The notes below the pieces were generated by a model. The model worked only from the letters and a program-made list of their open reading frames with translations. It ran no database searches and was not told where the DNA came from. This document shows positions 43,671 to 51,505 of a stretch of 64,000 bases of DNA, piece after piece. Origin of the DNA: Domibacillus tundrae (GTDB lineage: Bacteria; Bacillota; Bacilli; Bacillales; Domibacillaceae); the NCBI RefSeq assembly GCF_000970675.1, contig NZ_LAJA01000017.1, positions 62,001 through 126,000 on the forward strand, read 5' to 3'. The translations under genes and the position numbers were made by a program. Each line of letters starts with the position of its first letter. Position 1 is the first letter of the stretch.

Positions 43671-45104
43671 ATGGAGTGGAAACCGGATCGGACCGCGAAA
43701 AAAGCGGTGTATAAGCAAATTGCAGATTACATTGAAAAAGGGATTTCCACTGGTCTGTTTTCCCCGGAAAGCGTGCTGCCGTCGGAACGGCTGCTGGCAA
43801 AAGAGCTCGGTGTCAATCGAAGCACAATTGTAGCGGCATACGATGAACTGCAGTCGCTCGGGATTGTGGAGCGAAGAAAAGGGAGCGGCACACGCGTCAG
43901 TACCGATATTTGGGGTATTTCGCATAAGCGCATACCGAATTGGGGCCGTTACATGGAAGATGGCTCCTTTTTGCCGAATTTGCCGCTCGTGCAGCGTATT
44001 CGGAACGAAAATCAAAATCAGCATGTGATTAATTTATCAAGCGGTGAATTGGCACCCGCTCTTTTACCGCGTAAACAGTTTCAGTCGATCATGGCGGATA
44101 TACCATTTTTGGATCATCTCGGCTACGATCATCCGCATGGAAACGAGACACTGCGGGAAACCATTACGAAACATGTGCATCAATACAAAAACATCCATGT
44201 GTCAGCGGATTCGATTTTGATTACGTCCGGTGCCCAGCAGGCGCTGCATCTTATTATTCAGTGCCTGCTGAAACCGGGTGATACGATCGCTATTGAAGAT
44301 CCATCGTACTGCTATTCACTGCCGGTCTTTCAGTCTGCGGGCTTAAAGACGCTGCTTTTGCCGGTCGATGAGCATGGCGTCAATCCGGAGGATGTAATCG
44401 GATTTCATAAAAAGCACCGCATTCGCATGCTGTTTTTAAATCCGGACTATCAAAATCCGACTGGAGTGAAAATGAGCCTGGTCCGCAGAAAACGAATACT
44501 TGAAATTTCATCAAATCTTGGGATACCAATTATTGAAGATGACCCGTATTCTCTAACGTCATTTAATGGAGAAGTAAGCAGCACGCTTAAATCAATGGAC
44601 GAAAACGGAAATGTTTTGTACATAAGTTCGCTATCAAAAATCGTCGCTTCAGGACTTCGGATCGGCTGGGTGATCGGCCCTTCCAATGTCATTGAACGAC
44701 TGGCTGATGCAAAACAGCAGGTGGATTTCGGGCACAGTATTTTCCCGCAATGGGCCGCCAATGAATTTTTAAAATCTGCATCATTTAACAACCATATTCA
44801 CATGATCCGCAAAGAATTAAAAGAGCGGCGTGATGCGATTGTTGCAAGTCTTGATCGCTTTTTAAAAAAGGACGTTGACTATTTTATCCCTGAAGGCGGT
44901 ATTCATGTTTGGTGCCGATTAAAACAGCCTGTCAATGAACAGCAGCTGCTCGAAGAATCAATGAAGCGCGGCGTTTCATTTGTACCGGGCAGTGTCTTTG
45001 GTTCACAAAAAGGATATATCCGGTTCACATTTGGCCGGGAAGAGACGGATGTGATCAATGAAGGCATTGCCAGATTTGCGGAAGCGCTGGCCGCCAGCCG
45101 TTGA
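43671..45104 (+). CDS. MocR-family regulator (GntR helix-turn-helix fused to aminotransferase)
   Basis: A 477-residue fusion protein. An N-terminal GntR winged helix (about 12-75: QIADYIEKGISTGLF, LPSERLLAKELGVNRSTIVAAYDEL) is joined by a linker to a fold-type I aminotransferase domain (about 110-475). The PLP-binding lysine is in SSLSKIVASGLRIGW and the Asp/Tyr pocket in FLNPDYQNPTG. MocR proteins sense amino-acid- or vitamin-B6-related ligands through PLP chemistry and bind DNA as domain-swapped dimers. The target genes are not evident from neighbours; the small membrane gene upstream is one candidate. Confidence 0.9.
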   Translation: MEWKPDRTAKKAVYKQIADYIEKGISTGLFSPESVLPSERLLAKELGVNRSTIVAAYDELQSLGIVERRKGSGTRVSTDIWGISHKRIPNWGRYMEDGSFLPNLPLVQRIRNENQNQHVINLSSGELAPALLPRKQFQSIMADIPFLDHLGYDHPHGNETLRETITKHVHQYKNIHVSADSILITSGAQQALHLIIQCLLKPGDTIAIEDPSYCYSLPVFQSAGLKTLLLPVDEHGVNPEDVIGFHKKHRIRMLFLNPDYQNPTGVKMSLVRRKRILEISSNLGIPIIEDDPYSLTSFNGEVSSTLKSMDENGNVLYISSLSKIVASGLRIGWVIGPSNVIERLADAKQQVDFGHSIFPQWAANEFLKSASFNNHIHMIRKELKERRDAIVASLDRFLKKDVDYFIPEGGIHVWCRLKQPVNEQQLLEESMKRGVSFVPGSVFGSQKGYIRFTFGREETDVINEGIARFAEALAASR

Positions 45105-45120
45105 AGCATAACATGACCAG

Positions 45121-45158
45121 AAAGCTGGAGATCTTAAGAGGTCTCCGGTTTATTTTTG
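45121..45158 (+). terminator. Terminator after the MocR gene
   Basis: Stem AAAGCTGGAGATCT / AGAGGTCTCCGGTTT (with G-U pairs), then ATTTTT. Confidence 0.75.
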
Positions 45159-45230
45159 CAGGTTAAAATAATTGATGTATCGGAAAATAAAGATATAATT
45201 GCTCTAAAACAAATAAAAGAATGGAGCTGA

Positions 45231-45533
45231 ATGAAAATGGTGCAAACCGTTATTCTAAATGATACACCGATCCGGGTGACAGATTACCATGAAGAAACGA
45301 TCATCAATGAAGAAACAGGCAAATCTGTACCGAAAATTAAGTTTCAATTTAAAGTGACCAATGAAGCGTATCATGATATTACAACGCTTCTTTATGAAAT
45401 GGATTTTCAGGTGAAGGTACCGGAAAAAAATCTAGACTTTCCCGCGACAATTCATGCATACTCCACGTCTGTGACCAACTTGTATGAAGAAGGGGCAGTA
45501 GGTGATTTCAGTCTGGAATTGATTGGACGATGA
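45231..45533 (+). CDS. DUF3219-family protein (YkvR-like)
   Basis: A 100-residue protein of the DUF3219 family, resembling B. subtilis YkvR (about 95 residues); the sequence VPKIKFQFKVTNEAYHDITTLLYEMDFQVKVPE is typical of the family. It looks like a small beta-rich cytoplasmic domain with no known activity. Two nearby ATG codons (45231, 45237) are possible, both behind TGGAGCTG. A TATAAT element lies near 45194. Its stop overlaps the rpiA start (ATGA), so the genes are translationally coupled. Confidence 0.75.
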   Translation: MKMVQTVILNDTPIRVTDYHEETIINEETGKSVPKIKFQFKVTNEAYHDITTLLYEMDFQVKVPEKNLDFPATIHAYSTSVTNLYEEGAVGDFSLELIGR

Positions 45534-46213
45534 AAAACGAGAAGCAGATCGCCGGGGAAAAAGCAGCAGAGTTTGTTAAAGATGGCATGGTTGTTGGACT
45601 TGGGACGGGATCGACTGTACTCTATACGATTAAAAAAATCGGTGAACGAGTCAAAGATGGCCTATCCATTACAGCGGTCGCGACATCGATTCAAACGGAA
45701 CAGCTGGCGAAGGAATGCGGCATTCCGCTTGTAAATCTGGCCGATATTGATGTCATTGACGTGGCCATCGATGGTGCCGATGAAGTCGATGCCGCATTCA
45801 ATCTGATCAAAGGTGGGGGAGGGGCTTTGCTCCGGGAGAAAATCATTGCTTCTTCTGCTCAGGAATTTATCATCGTTGCGGACTCTTCTAAAATGGTAAA
45901 ACAACTCGGTCGGTTCCCTATCCCGGTTGAAGTCGAAATGTTCGGGTATCCATTGACCGGGAAGAAAATACAGTCTATCGGAGGAGTGCCAAAACTGCGG
46001 ATGAACGAAGGAAAACCGTTTGTTACAGATAATGGAAACTATATTTTCGATTGTGAGTTTGCGGCGATATCGTCACCTGAAAAGCTTGAACTGAACCTTA
46101 ATCTGATCCCAGGCGTTGTGGAAAATGGGCTGTTTATAGATTTGGTGGACCTGTTAATCACAGTCGATCAAAAACAGGAAGCGGTTATTCAAAAACGAAA
46201 TGAGGATGGATAA
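45530..46213 (+). CDS. rpiA: Ribose-5-phosphate isomerase A
   Basis: A 227-residue enzyme interconverting ribose 5-phosphate and ribulose 5-phosphate in the pentose phosphate pathway. Conserved motifs are VVGLGTGSTV, the DGADEVD active-site segment with the catalytic Asp, KGGGGALLREKI and the ADSSKMV phosphate-binding region. Length agrees with RpiA of other bacteria. B. subtilis instead relies on an RpiB-type (YwlF) enzyme, so presence of RpiA is notable. The start codon overlaps the DUF3219 stop by 4 bp, and a 118-residue gene follows 2 bp after the stop. Confidence 0.94.
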   Translation: MKNEKQIAGEKAAEFVKDGMVVGLGTGSTVLYTIKKIGERVKDGLSITAVATSIQTEQLAKECGIPLVNLADIDVIDVAIDGADEVDAAFNLIKGGGGALLREKIIASSAQEFIIVADSSKMVKQLGRFPIPVEVEMFGYPLTGKKIQSIGGVPKLRMNEGKPFVTDNGNYIFDCEFAAISSPEKLELNLNLIPGVVENGLFIDLVDLLITVDQKQEAVIQKRNEDG

Positions 46214-46215
46214 AA

Positions 46216-46572
46216 ATGCTTTCAGCGAGCGGAATTAAACCAGTTGTAGAAAAAGATGCGATCGAAACAGCCATCGAACAGGGACAGCACAACAGCACGT
46301 ACCGGATGACGGTCAGCTTTAAAGACCGGGAGCAGGAACATGTTGGGGACCTGGATATTTATTTTATCGTCAAAGGCTTTAGTGAAGGGGACGGAAATGA
46401 AGAAATTGACGTTTATTTTAACGTTCCATTTTTCAGCGTACACGGAGCAGACGGTGAGCGGTTTATGGAAGAAGCAGAAGCAATGCAGTTCATCTTCATT
46501 AACTTTGCAAGTGAAATTCAAAATGTCGTTGATCAAGTGCTTGATGCGCTTTACGAACAATATGAAAAGTAG
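46216..46572 (+). CDS. Uncharacterised 118-residue protein in the rpiA operon
   Basis: Starts 2 bp after rpiA with GAGGATGG as ribosome site. The protein is acidic (many Glu and Asp), with alternating beta-like segments (TYRMTVSFKD, DLDIYFIVKGF, EEIDVYFNVPFF) and a C-terminal helix (NFASEIQNVVDQVLDALYEQY). No signal peptide or membrane span. I do not recognise the family. Being last in a three-gene operon with rpiA gives no clear hint of function. A strong terminator follows. Confidence 0.7.
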   Translation: MLSASGIKPVVEKDAIETAIEQGQHNSTYRMTVSFKDREQEHVGDLDIYFIVKGFSEGDGNEEIDVYFNVPFFSVHGADGERFMEEAEAMQFIFINFASEIQNVVDQVLDALYEQYEK

Positions 46573-46578
46573 AAACGG

Positions 46579-46611
46579 GACCGCTTTTTATGGTCAAAAA
46601 GCGGTCTTTTC
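46579..46611 (+). terminator. Terminator of the rpiA operon
   Basis: Arms GACCGCTTTTT / AAAAAGCGGTC with TTTT following. Confidence 0.88.
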
Positions 46612-46710
46612 ATTTTATGTATTTTACTTATAGATCGTTACAATGTAAACTCTTACATAACAAAATGAAGGAGGGGGACTGTATTTTAAGCAAAGTAATG
46701 ATGTTACTTA

Positions 46711-46724
46711 TGTAAACGCTTTCG
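46711..46724 (+). promoter_or_regulatory. CcpA cre site
   Basis: TGTAAACGCTTTCG matches the cre consensus TGWAANCGNTNWCA at 13 of 14 positions. It lies just before the CoA-transferase remnant and the thiolase gene, consistent with catabolite repression of fatty-acid or ketone-body degradation. Confidence 0.65.
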
Positions 46725-46740
46725 TTTATACAAAACTAAG

Positions 46741-46926
46741 GGGAAAGCAATCGAAGCGCTGCGTGAGCAGGGAATGAAAGACTTAACGATTCACAGAAGC
46801 AATTGCTGCGTAGATGACTGGGGGCTTAGGCTCCTTTTGACAAATAAGCAAGTTAAAAAAGATGAAGTCAAAGAAAAAATAGAGGTGCCTTTTACAGTGG
46901 CGCCGGAACTTGCAGAGGTGAAGTAA
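46741..46926 (+). pseudogene. Remnant of 3-oxoacid CoA-transferase subunits A and B, fused by deletion
   Basis: A 61-codon open stretch. The first part (EALREQGMKDLTIHRSNC, VDDWGL, LLLTNKQVKK) matches the N-terminal region of CoA-transferase subunit A (ScoA/AtoD type), about residues 37-75. The next 21 residues (DEVKEKIEVPFTVAPELAEVK) match the extreme C-terminus of subunit B. The rest of A and nearly all of B are missing, as is the start codon region. The stop abuts the thiolase ATG. In relatives the two subunits and a thiolase form an acetoacetate-utilisation operon, so this is a deletion relic. Confidence 0.8.
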
Positions 46927-48111
46927 ATGGTGAAAACGGTCATTATTGAAGGAGCGCGTACGCCGGTCGGAAAATTTGGCGGTTCTCTCGCATCGTTAAC
47001 GGCTTCACAACTCGGCGGCATTGCGATGAAAGAAGCTTTGAAGCGGGCGGATATAAAACCGGAAGAGCTGGATGAAGTTATTTTCGGGAATGTGCTGCAG
47101 GCGGGCCAGGGACAAATTCCTTCACGCCAGGCAGCACGCGAGGCCGGTATTCCCTGGGAAATAAAAACGGAAACGATAAATAAAGTGTGTGCGTCCGGTC
47201 TTCGCAGCGTAACAATGGCTGATCAGATTATCCGCGCCGGTGATGAAGAAATAATCTTGGCCGGAGGCATGGAATCGATGTCGAACGTGCCGTATGCAGT
47301 GTTCAAAGCACGATGGGGGGCGCGAATGGGTGACGTGCCGATGGTTGATTTAATGATTCATGACGGCTTATCATGCAGTTTTACCGGTGTGCACATGGGC
47401 ACCTATGGAAACACCACAGCGGAAGAATTAGAATTGTCCCGCGAGGAGCAGGATGATTGGGCAGTCCGCAGCCATGAACGTGCAGTTGCGGCGATTGAAA
47501 GCGGCACATTAGCGGAAGAAATCGTGCCGGTGGAAGTACCGCAGCGAAAAGGGAATCCGATCGTTGTTGATACAGATGAAGCACCACGCAAAGACACAAC
47601 AAAAGATGTGCTCACGAAACTTCGTCCAGCTTTCGGAAAAGACGGCACCATTACAGCGGGTAACGCACCAGGAATCAATGATGGTGCCGCAGCTCTTGTA
47701 TTGATGAGCGATGAAAGAGCCAAAAAAGAAGGAAAGGCCGTTCTTGCCACAGTCATTGGACATGCTGAAATCGCAGTCGAAGCCGAGAAATTTCCGCAAA
47801 CGCCGGGTCTCGTTATTAATGAAATTTTAAGGAAAACAGGGAAATCAGTGGGCGACATTGATTTGTTTGAAATTAACGAAGCATTTGCGGCAGTGGCGCT
47901 GGCCAGCAGTAAAATTGCCGGCATTGAACCGGAAAAAGTAAACGTCAATGGCGGCGCAGTAGCGCTTGGCCATCCAATTGGTGCAAGCGGTGCGCGGATT
48001 ATTCTCACACTCGCATATGAATTGCGCCGTCGCGGCGGTGGCATCGGGATTGCGGCGATCTGTTCCGGAAGCGGACAGGGCGATGCGATAATGATTGAAG
48101 TAAAGAAATAA
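46927..48111 (+). CDS. Acetyl-CoA C-acetyltransferase (thiolase)
   Basis: A 394-residue thiolase that condenses or cleaves acetoacetyl-CoA. The acylated Cys is in NKVCASGLRSVTMA (about 89), the catalytic His in NGGAVALGHPIGASGARI, and the second Cys in AAICSGSGQGDAIM (about 384); all are intact. It resembles MmgA/YhfS of Bacillus. GAGGTG from the preceding remnant provides the ribosome site. A cre site upstream suggests CcpA control. Its former partner, a CoA-transferase, is reduced to a fragment, so the enzyme now probably serves acetoacetyl-CoA metabolism alone. Confidence 0.93.
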   Translation: MVKTVIIEGARTPVGKFGGSLASLTASQLGGIAMKEALKRADIKPEELDEVIFGNVLQAGQGQIPSRQAAREAGIPWEIKTETINKVCASGLRSVTMADQIIRAGDEEIILAGGMESMSNVPYAVFKARWGARMGDVPMVDLMIHDGLSCSFTGVHMGTYGNTTAEELELSREEQDDWAVRSHERAVAAIESGTLAEEIVPVEVPQRKGNPIVVDTDEAPRKDTTKDVLTKLRPAFGKDGTITAGNAPGINDGAAALVLMSDERAKKEGKAVLATVIGHAEIAVEAEKFPQTPGLVINEILRKTGKSVGDIDLFEINEAFAAVALASSKIAGIEPEKVNVNGGAVALGHPIGASGARIILTLAYELRRRGGGIGIAAICSGSGQGDAIMIEVKK

Positions 48112-48486
48112 ATGGTTTTAATTGCATCCAATCCTCGTGAAACTTTTTGATCGGGATGGATGGCAGGCAGCGTGAATACAAATCCGGTCATTATACGACG
48201 AATGATGGGAATGCTGCAAAAGCAGGGCTCTTGACCTCACGTGCGGGAAAAACAGGGGGGAGAACTCACAAAAGATCCATCATACATTACCCTTTTGGAT
48301 ATTTTCAAAGCAGTTGAACCAAAAGATGAGTTATTTGCTGTTCATGAAAAAACGAATGCGGAATGCCCGGTTGGAAAAAATATTCAGTCGTCTCTCAATG
48401 TCACAGTTACCCGTGTACAAAACGCAATGGAACAGGAACTGAGAAGCCAATCGCTTAAAGATGTCATGAACCATCTCTTTCAATAG
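48112..48486 (+). pseudogene. Rrf2-family regulator, degraded
   Basis: Three reading frames together encode an Rrf2 (YwnA-like) winged-helix regulator: VLIASNPRET..., SVNTNPVIIRRMMGMLQK, AGLLTSRAGKTGG, then ELTKDPSYITLLDIFKAVEP to the end. Defects seen: the first ~15 residues are missing (the frame begins right after the thiolase stop), a TGA near 48149, a one-base loss in the A run near 48218 and a one-base gain in the G run near 48257. An 81-residue frame from 48241 could be misread as a gene, but it lacks the recognition helix. No sensor cysteine cluster; only one Cys (AECPVG) remains. Confidence 0.82.
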
Positions 48487-48674
48487 AGGTGGTTTTTTCG
48501 CTTTAAAGAAGCCGGGAAGAAGACCGGATAGTGAGAGCGAATCATAGAAAACAAACAAGTATGATCCACCCATTGAATGAGCTTTTCAATTGGCGAAAGC
48601 GTTTGAGGTTAAGCTGAATGATTTATTTTTCCTGAATTAATTTATCCAATTTATAAAAAGTATCAAGAAACAGG
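48487..48674. other. Spacer before the mhq promoter
   Basis: About 190 bp between the Rrf2 pseudogene and the promoter at 48675. I see no convincing gene or RNA. A short T-rich stretch after GAGGTGG (48486) could follow a remnant terminator. Confidence 0.4.
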
Positions 48675-48703
48675 TTGACGACCTTTTGAAAAGCTGATAT
48701 TAT
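48675..48703 (+). promoter_or_regulatory. Promoter of the mhqP-mhqO-like operon
   Basis: TTGACG (48675-48680), a 17-bp spacer and TATTAT (48698-48703), directly followed by an operator palindrome. Confidence 0.7.
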
Positions 48704-48721
48704 TATCTCGAATTCAAGATA
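48704..48721 (+). promoter_or_regulatory. MhqR-type operator, copy 1
   Basis: TATCTCGAATTCAAGATA agrees with the known MhqR operator tATCTcgaAtTCgAGATa at all but one position. It starts at the base after the -10 hexamer and so covers +1. Confidence 0.8.
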
Positions 48722-48768
48722 AAATCACAAATAAATTCAAAAAAGCATTTCGATTTTTTTTAATTATA

Positions 48769-48786
48769 TATCTCGAATTCAAGATA
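48769..48786 (+). promoter_or_regulatory. MhqR-type operator, copy 2
   Basis: Identical to copy 1 over 18 bp and continuing AAAT in both. It begins 65 bp downstream of copy 1, inside the transcribed leader and 22 bp before the mhqP-like start codon. Confidence 0.78.
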
Positions 48787-48808
48787 AAATCCTTAGGAGG
48801 AAGAAAAC

Positions 48809-49207
48809 ATGTTAGATGCAGGTTTGTTACTTATTCGGTTGGTCATTGGTTTAGCGTTTGTCGGTCACGGCGCACAGAAATTATTTGGCTGGTTTGGCGG
48901 TTACGGTTTGAAAGGAACAGGCGGCTGGTTTGATTCGATCGGCATGAAGCCGGGGGTTACGATGGCGCTTTTGGCGGGTCTTGCGGAGTTTGTAGGCGGG
49001 GCGTTGTTTGCACTTGGTTTACTGACACCGCTCGCGGGTATTTTGATTGCAGGAACGATGGTTATTGCGATTGTAAAAGTACATGGAGCGAACGGATTTT
49101 GGAGCACACAAAACGGTTATGAGTATAACTTAATTTTGCTTGCAGCAGCAATCGGTGTCGCTTTAACTGGTCCCGGCCGTTATGCATTTGACGCCCTATT
49201 AGGGTAA
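48809..49207 (+). CDS. DoxX-family membrane protein, MhqP-like
   Basis: A 132-residue DoxX protein with four membrane helices. The family signature [26 protein letters not shown] opens the protein, followed by [21 protein letters not shown]. In B. subtilis MhqP, a DoxX protein, is encoded with the dioxygenase MhqO and repressed by MhqR in the response to quinones and thiol-reactive compounds. Here the downstream gene is also a ring-cleaving dioxygenase, and two MhqR-type operators precede the pair, so the same role is likely. Ribosome site TAGGAGGAAG is strong. Confidence 0.85.
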   Translation: MLDAGLLLIRLVIGLAFVGHGAQKLFGWFGGYGLKGTGGWFDSIGMKPGVTMALLAGLAEFVGGALFALGLLTPLAGILIAGTMVIAIVKVHGANGFWSTQNGYEYNLILLAAAIGVALTGPGRYAFDALLG

Positions 49208-49223
49208 AAAAGGAGAGAGAAAC

Positions 49224-50159
49224 ATGAAGCAAACAGCAGGTATCCATCATATTACGGCGATCGTTGGTGATCCGCAGGAAAACGTTGATTTTTACGCAGC
49301 TGTTCTCGGCTTGCGTTTAGTGAAAAAAACAGTCAATTTTGATGATCCCGGCACGTATCATCTGTACTTCGGTAACGAAGCGGGGAGTCCAGGAACCATC
49401 ATCACGTTTTTCCCATGGCCCGGCGCACAAAGAGGCATGATCGGAGACGGACAGGTCGGTGTAACAACCTATGTGGTACCAGCTGGTGCGCTTTCGTTCT
49501 GGGAAAAGCGGCTTCATTCCTTTTCCATTCCTTTCTCAAAACAAGAACGGTTCGCAGAGCAATATTTGGCGTTTGATGATCCACATGGGCTTCAGCTTGA
49601 AATTGTAGAACGGGCAGAAGGCCGACACAACAGCTGGGCATTTAATGGTGTGACGCCGGATGTCGCAATTAAAGGTTTTGGAGGTGCGATTCTTTTTTCT
49701 GCGCAGCCGGAAAAAACGGCCCATTTGCTTCAACACGTCATGGGATTGGAGCGGGTGGCTGAAGAGAGCGGCTTGATCCGATTCCGTGCTGCAGGGGATA
49801 TCGGCAACGTGATTGATGTGAAAACAACGCCATCCGGGCGTGGACAAATGGGTGCAGGCACCGTTCATCACATTGCCTGGCGGGCAAAAGACGACGAGGA
49901 TCAGCTGGAATGGCAAAAAATTGTCGCGGATGAAGGCTACGGGGTAACACCGGTCACAGACCGCCAATACTTTAATGCTATTTATTTTAGAGAACAAGGT
50001 CATATTTTGTTTGAAATCGCCACGGATCCGCCCGGTTTTGCGATCGATGAATCAGTAGATAAAATGGGCGAAAGCCTCAAGCTGCCGTCACAGTACGAAA
50101 TTCATCGGGAAAAGATTGAAGAAATGTTGATCCCGATTGAAGTAAGAAAAATAACATAA
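49224..50159 (+). CDS. Ring-cleaving dioxygenase, MhqO/MhqA-like
   Basis: A 311-residue type I extradiol dioxygenase with two glyoxalase/bleomycin-resistance modules (about 4-130 and 150-285). Iron ligands are the His in GIHHITAIVGDPQENVDFY, the His in GTVHHIAWRAKD and the Glu in ILFEIATDPPGF. MhqA/MhqO proteins cleave hydroquinone-type adducts to protect against quinones. It lies 16 bp after the DoxX gene, in the same operon. Four to five aromatic-rich loops could form the substrate pocket; true substrate unknown. GGAGAGAG is the ribosome site. Confidence 0.88.
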   Translation: MKQTAGIHHITAIVGDPQENVDFYAAVLGLRLVKKTVNFDDPGTYHLYFGNEAGSPGTIITFFPWPGAQRGMIGDGQVGVTTYVVPAGALSFWEKRLHSFSIPFSKQERFAEQYLAFDDPHGLQLEIVERAEGRHNSWAFNGVTPDVAIKGFGGAILFSAQPEKTAHLLQHVMGLERVAEESGLIRFRAAGDIGNVIDVKTTPSGRGQMGAGTVHHIAWRAKDDEDQLEWQKIVADEGYGVTPVTDRQYFNAIYFREQGHILFEIATDPPGFAIDESVDKMGESLKLPSQYEIHREKIEEMLIPIEVRKIT

Positions 50160-50211
50160 TAATCAAGTATTTGGGGCGGTTTATTCAAATTTAGGCTGGT
50201 TTCTGTTCTGC

Positions 50212-50282
50212 TTGGGGCGGAAAAAAGTTTTACCGGCCCAGACGCAGTACATTCCGGCTTAAAATAAAATATTCCGCCCCAA
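50212..50282 (+). other. Hairpin-forming sequence with 11-bp arms downstream of the dioxygenase gene
   Basis: TTGGGGCGGAA (50212-50222) and its exact complement TTCCGCCCCAA (50272-50282) enclose a 49-nt loop. A further direct copy of TTGGGGCGG is at 50171. No T run follows, so it is not a classical terminator. Confidence 0.5.
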
Positions 50283-50287
50283 AACAG

Positions 50288-50317
50288 AGCTGTCTCCATT
50301 TTTAGAGGCAGCTTTTT
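50288..50317 (+). terminator. Terminator of the mhq-like operon
   Basis: Stem AGCTGTCTC / GAGGCAGCT (one G-U) followed by T5. Confidence 0.75.
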
Positions 50318-50390
50318 GGGATTTAAAAGTGGCAAAGAATAGAAAGGAACGATACGATAAAAGGGATTATTAATCAAAGGGGGAAATAGA

Positions 50391-50900
50391 ATGGCAAACG
50401 AACAAAAACAGCAATTGTTTAAAGACGCGATGGGCAATTACCCAACAGGGGTTACAGTTGTGACTGCAACATCCGCTAATGGTGAACCGATTGGGTTGAC
50501 CGTTAATTCATTCGCATCTGTTTCACTCGATCCGCTATTAATTTTGTGGTCCATTGATCACAAAGTGTCAACGATTCAAGAGTTTGTGGAAGGCGGAAAA
50601 TTTGCCGTTCATATTTTAGCAGGAAATCAGCAGGATGTCTGCATGACCTTTGCAACAAAAGGCGTAGACCGCTTCAGCACATGTGAATGGTCTTTCTCAC
50701 CTGAGCACAATTTGCCACTTATTGAAGGCGCATTTGCGGTTCTTCAATGTAAAACCTTCAAAACGGTTGAAGCAGGGGACCATACGATTTTAATCGGAGA
50801 AGTGGAAGATATCCAAATCGATTCAGGCAAAGACCCAATGCTGTATCACCGCCGCCATTTTGCCTCTATTCCAGCGGAGTTTTACAATCGGAAAAAATAA
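50391..50900 (+). CDS. Flavin reductase-like protein
   Basis: A 169-residue split-barrel flavin reductase family protein. FKDAMGNYPTGVTVVTAT, GLTVNSFASVSLDPLLILWSI and FAVHILA (here KFAVHILAGNQQ) form the FMN-binding core; the ending YHRRHFASI is typical of the family. Such proteins reduce or bind FMN, often feeding a monooxygenase. No monooxygenase gene is adjacent; the nearest redox genes are the mhq-like pair upstream, so involvement in aromatic/quinone stress is possible but inferred. Ribosome site AAAGGGGGA is strong. Own terminator follows. Confidence 0.87.
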   Translation: MANEQKQQLFKDAMGNYPTGVTVVTATSANGEPIGLTVNSFASVSLDPLLILWSIDHKVSTIQEFVEGGKFAVHILAGNQQDVCMTFATKGVDRFSTCEWSFSPEHNLPLIEGAFAVLQCKTFKTVEAGDHTILIGEVEDIQIDSGKDPMLYHRRHFASIPAEFYNRKK

Positions 50901-50907
50901 AAGGTTT

Positions 50908-50945
50908 AGCCGTCCAGAAATGAAAATTTTGGACGGCTTTTTATT
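50908..50945 (+). terminator. Terminator of the flavin reductase gene
   Basis: Arms AGCCGTCC / GGACGGCT, extended by AAAT/ATTT in the loop, then TTTTTATT. Confidence 0.88.
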
Positions 50946-51070
50946 TGTGCTGGAATATTTCACGCTATATAAGTTGACTTATCATTTTGCCTTCTGCCAC
51001 CCGGGTGATCGATCCACGCCTCTAAAGAGTGGCCTGCCTGACAAAAACCAGCTTCATACCCATTATGACG

Positions 51071-51250
51071 GTCTCTTTTGGGTGAGGCCCGTTTTGACCT
51101 GCTTCTTTTAACGAGAGCCGAAATGGCGCGGGCGCACGGCTTCGCGCACCATAGGGCAGGCGCTGAGCTCGTTTCCGTCGCTTTGCGGCTGCACTGATCT
51201 GCTAGTCCCACTGGAGTCTGCGCCGCACACCCGCCGCCTCTGCTTTTTTC
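51071..51250 (+). repeat. Repeat B, copy 1
   Basis: Contains CACGGCTTCGC, then GGGCAGGCGCTGAGCTCGT and, near the end, CCCGCCGCCT-TGCTTTT. Copy 2 lies on the minus strand at 57290-57185. Copy 1 carries about 50 extra bases (around 51180-51230) that copy 2 lacks. Confidence 0.7.
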
Positions 51251-51379
51251 ATGAGTGAATGTAAAAAAAGGAAAGGCTGGTTTAGCCTGATTCTTTCTAA
51301 AACAAAAGGGGACAATCGCTGCGCCAATAAAAGCGGAACTCCCCAGCTTGAATAGTCGCCGCCCTTCAAAGCTACTTGG

Positions 51380-51505
51380 TGAGGCCTGACGGACGAAGAC
51401 TCCTGCGGGATGTACAGTGAGTCGGCAGATCCCGCAGGCGCAGCCGAGGAAGCTGCCGCACTGCCCGTGGAACGCGAAGTCCGGCAGGCTTCACCTATCG
51501 GCTCC
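51380..51505 (+). repeat. Repeat A, copy 1
   Basis: Starts near TTGGTGAG and has a core GAAGACTCCTGCGGGA ... GCGAAGTCCGG (51395-51484). By eye, about 7 differences in 90 bases separate it from copy 2 on the minus strand (57098-57009). Internal 9-bp arms CCTGCGGGA / TCCCGCAGG form a hairpin. From memory this sequence type is a dispersed repeat in many Bacillaceae. Confidence 0.75.

Noticed and set aside
47403-48191. 262-codon frame opposite the thiolase gene
   Set aside because: Antisense to an intact, well-conserved gene; no ribosome site or family match.
48241-48486. 81-residue protein as a genuine small gene
   Set aside because: It is the C-terminal part of a broken Rrf2 regulator whose N-terminal parts lie in other frames just upstream.
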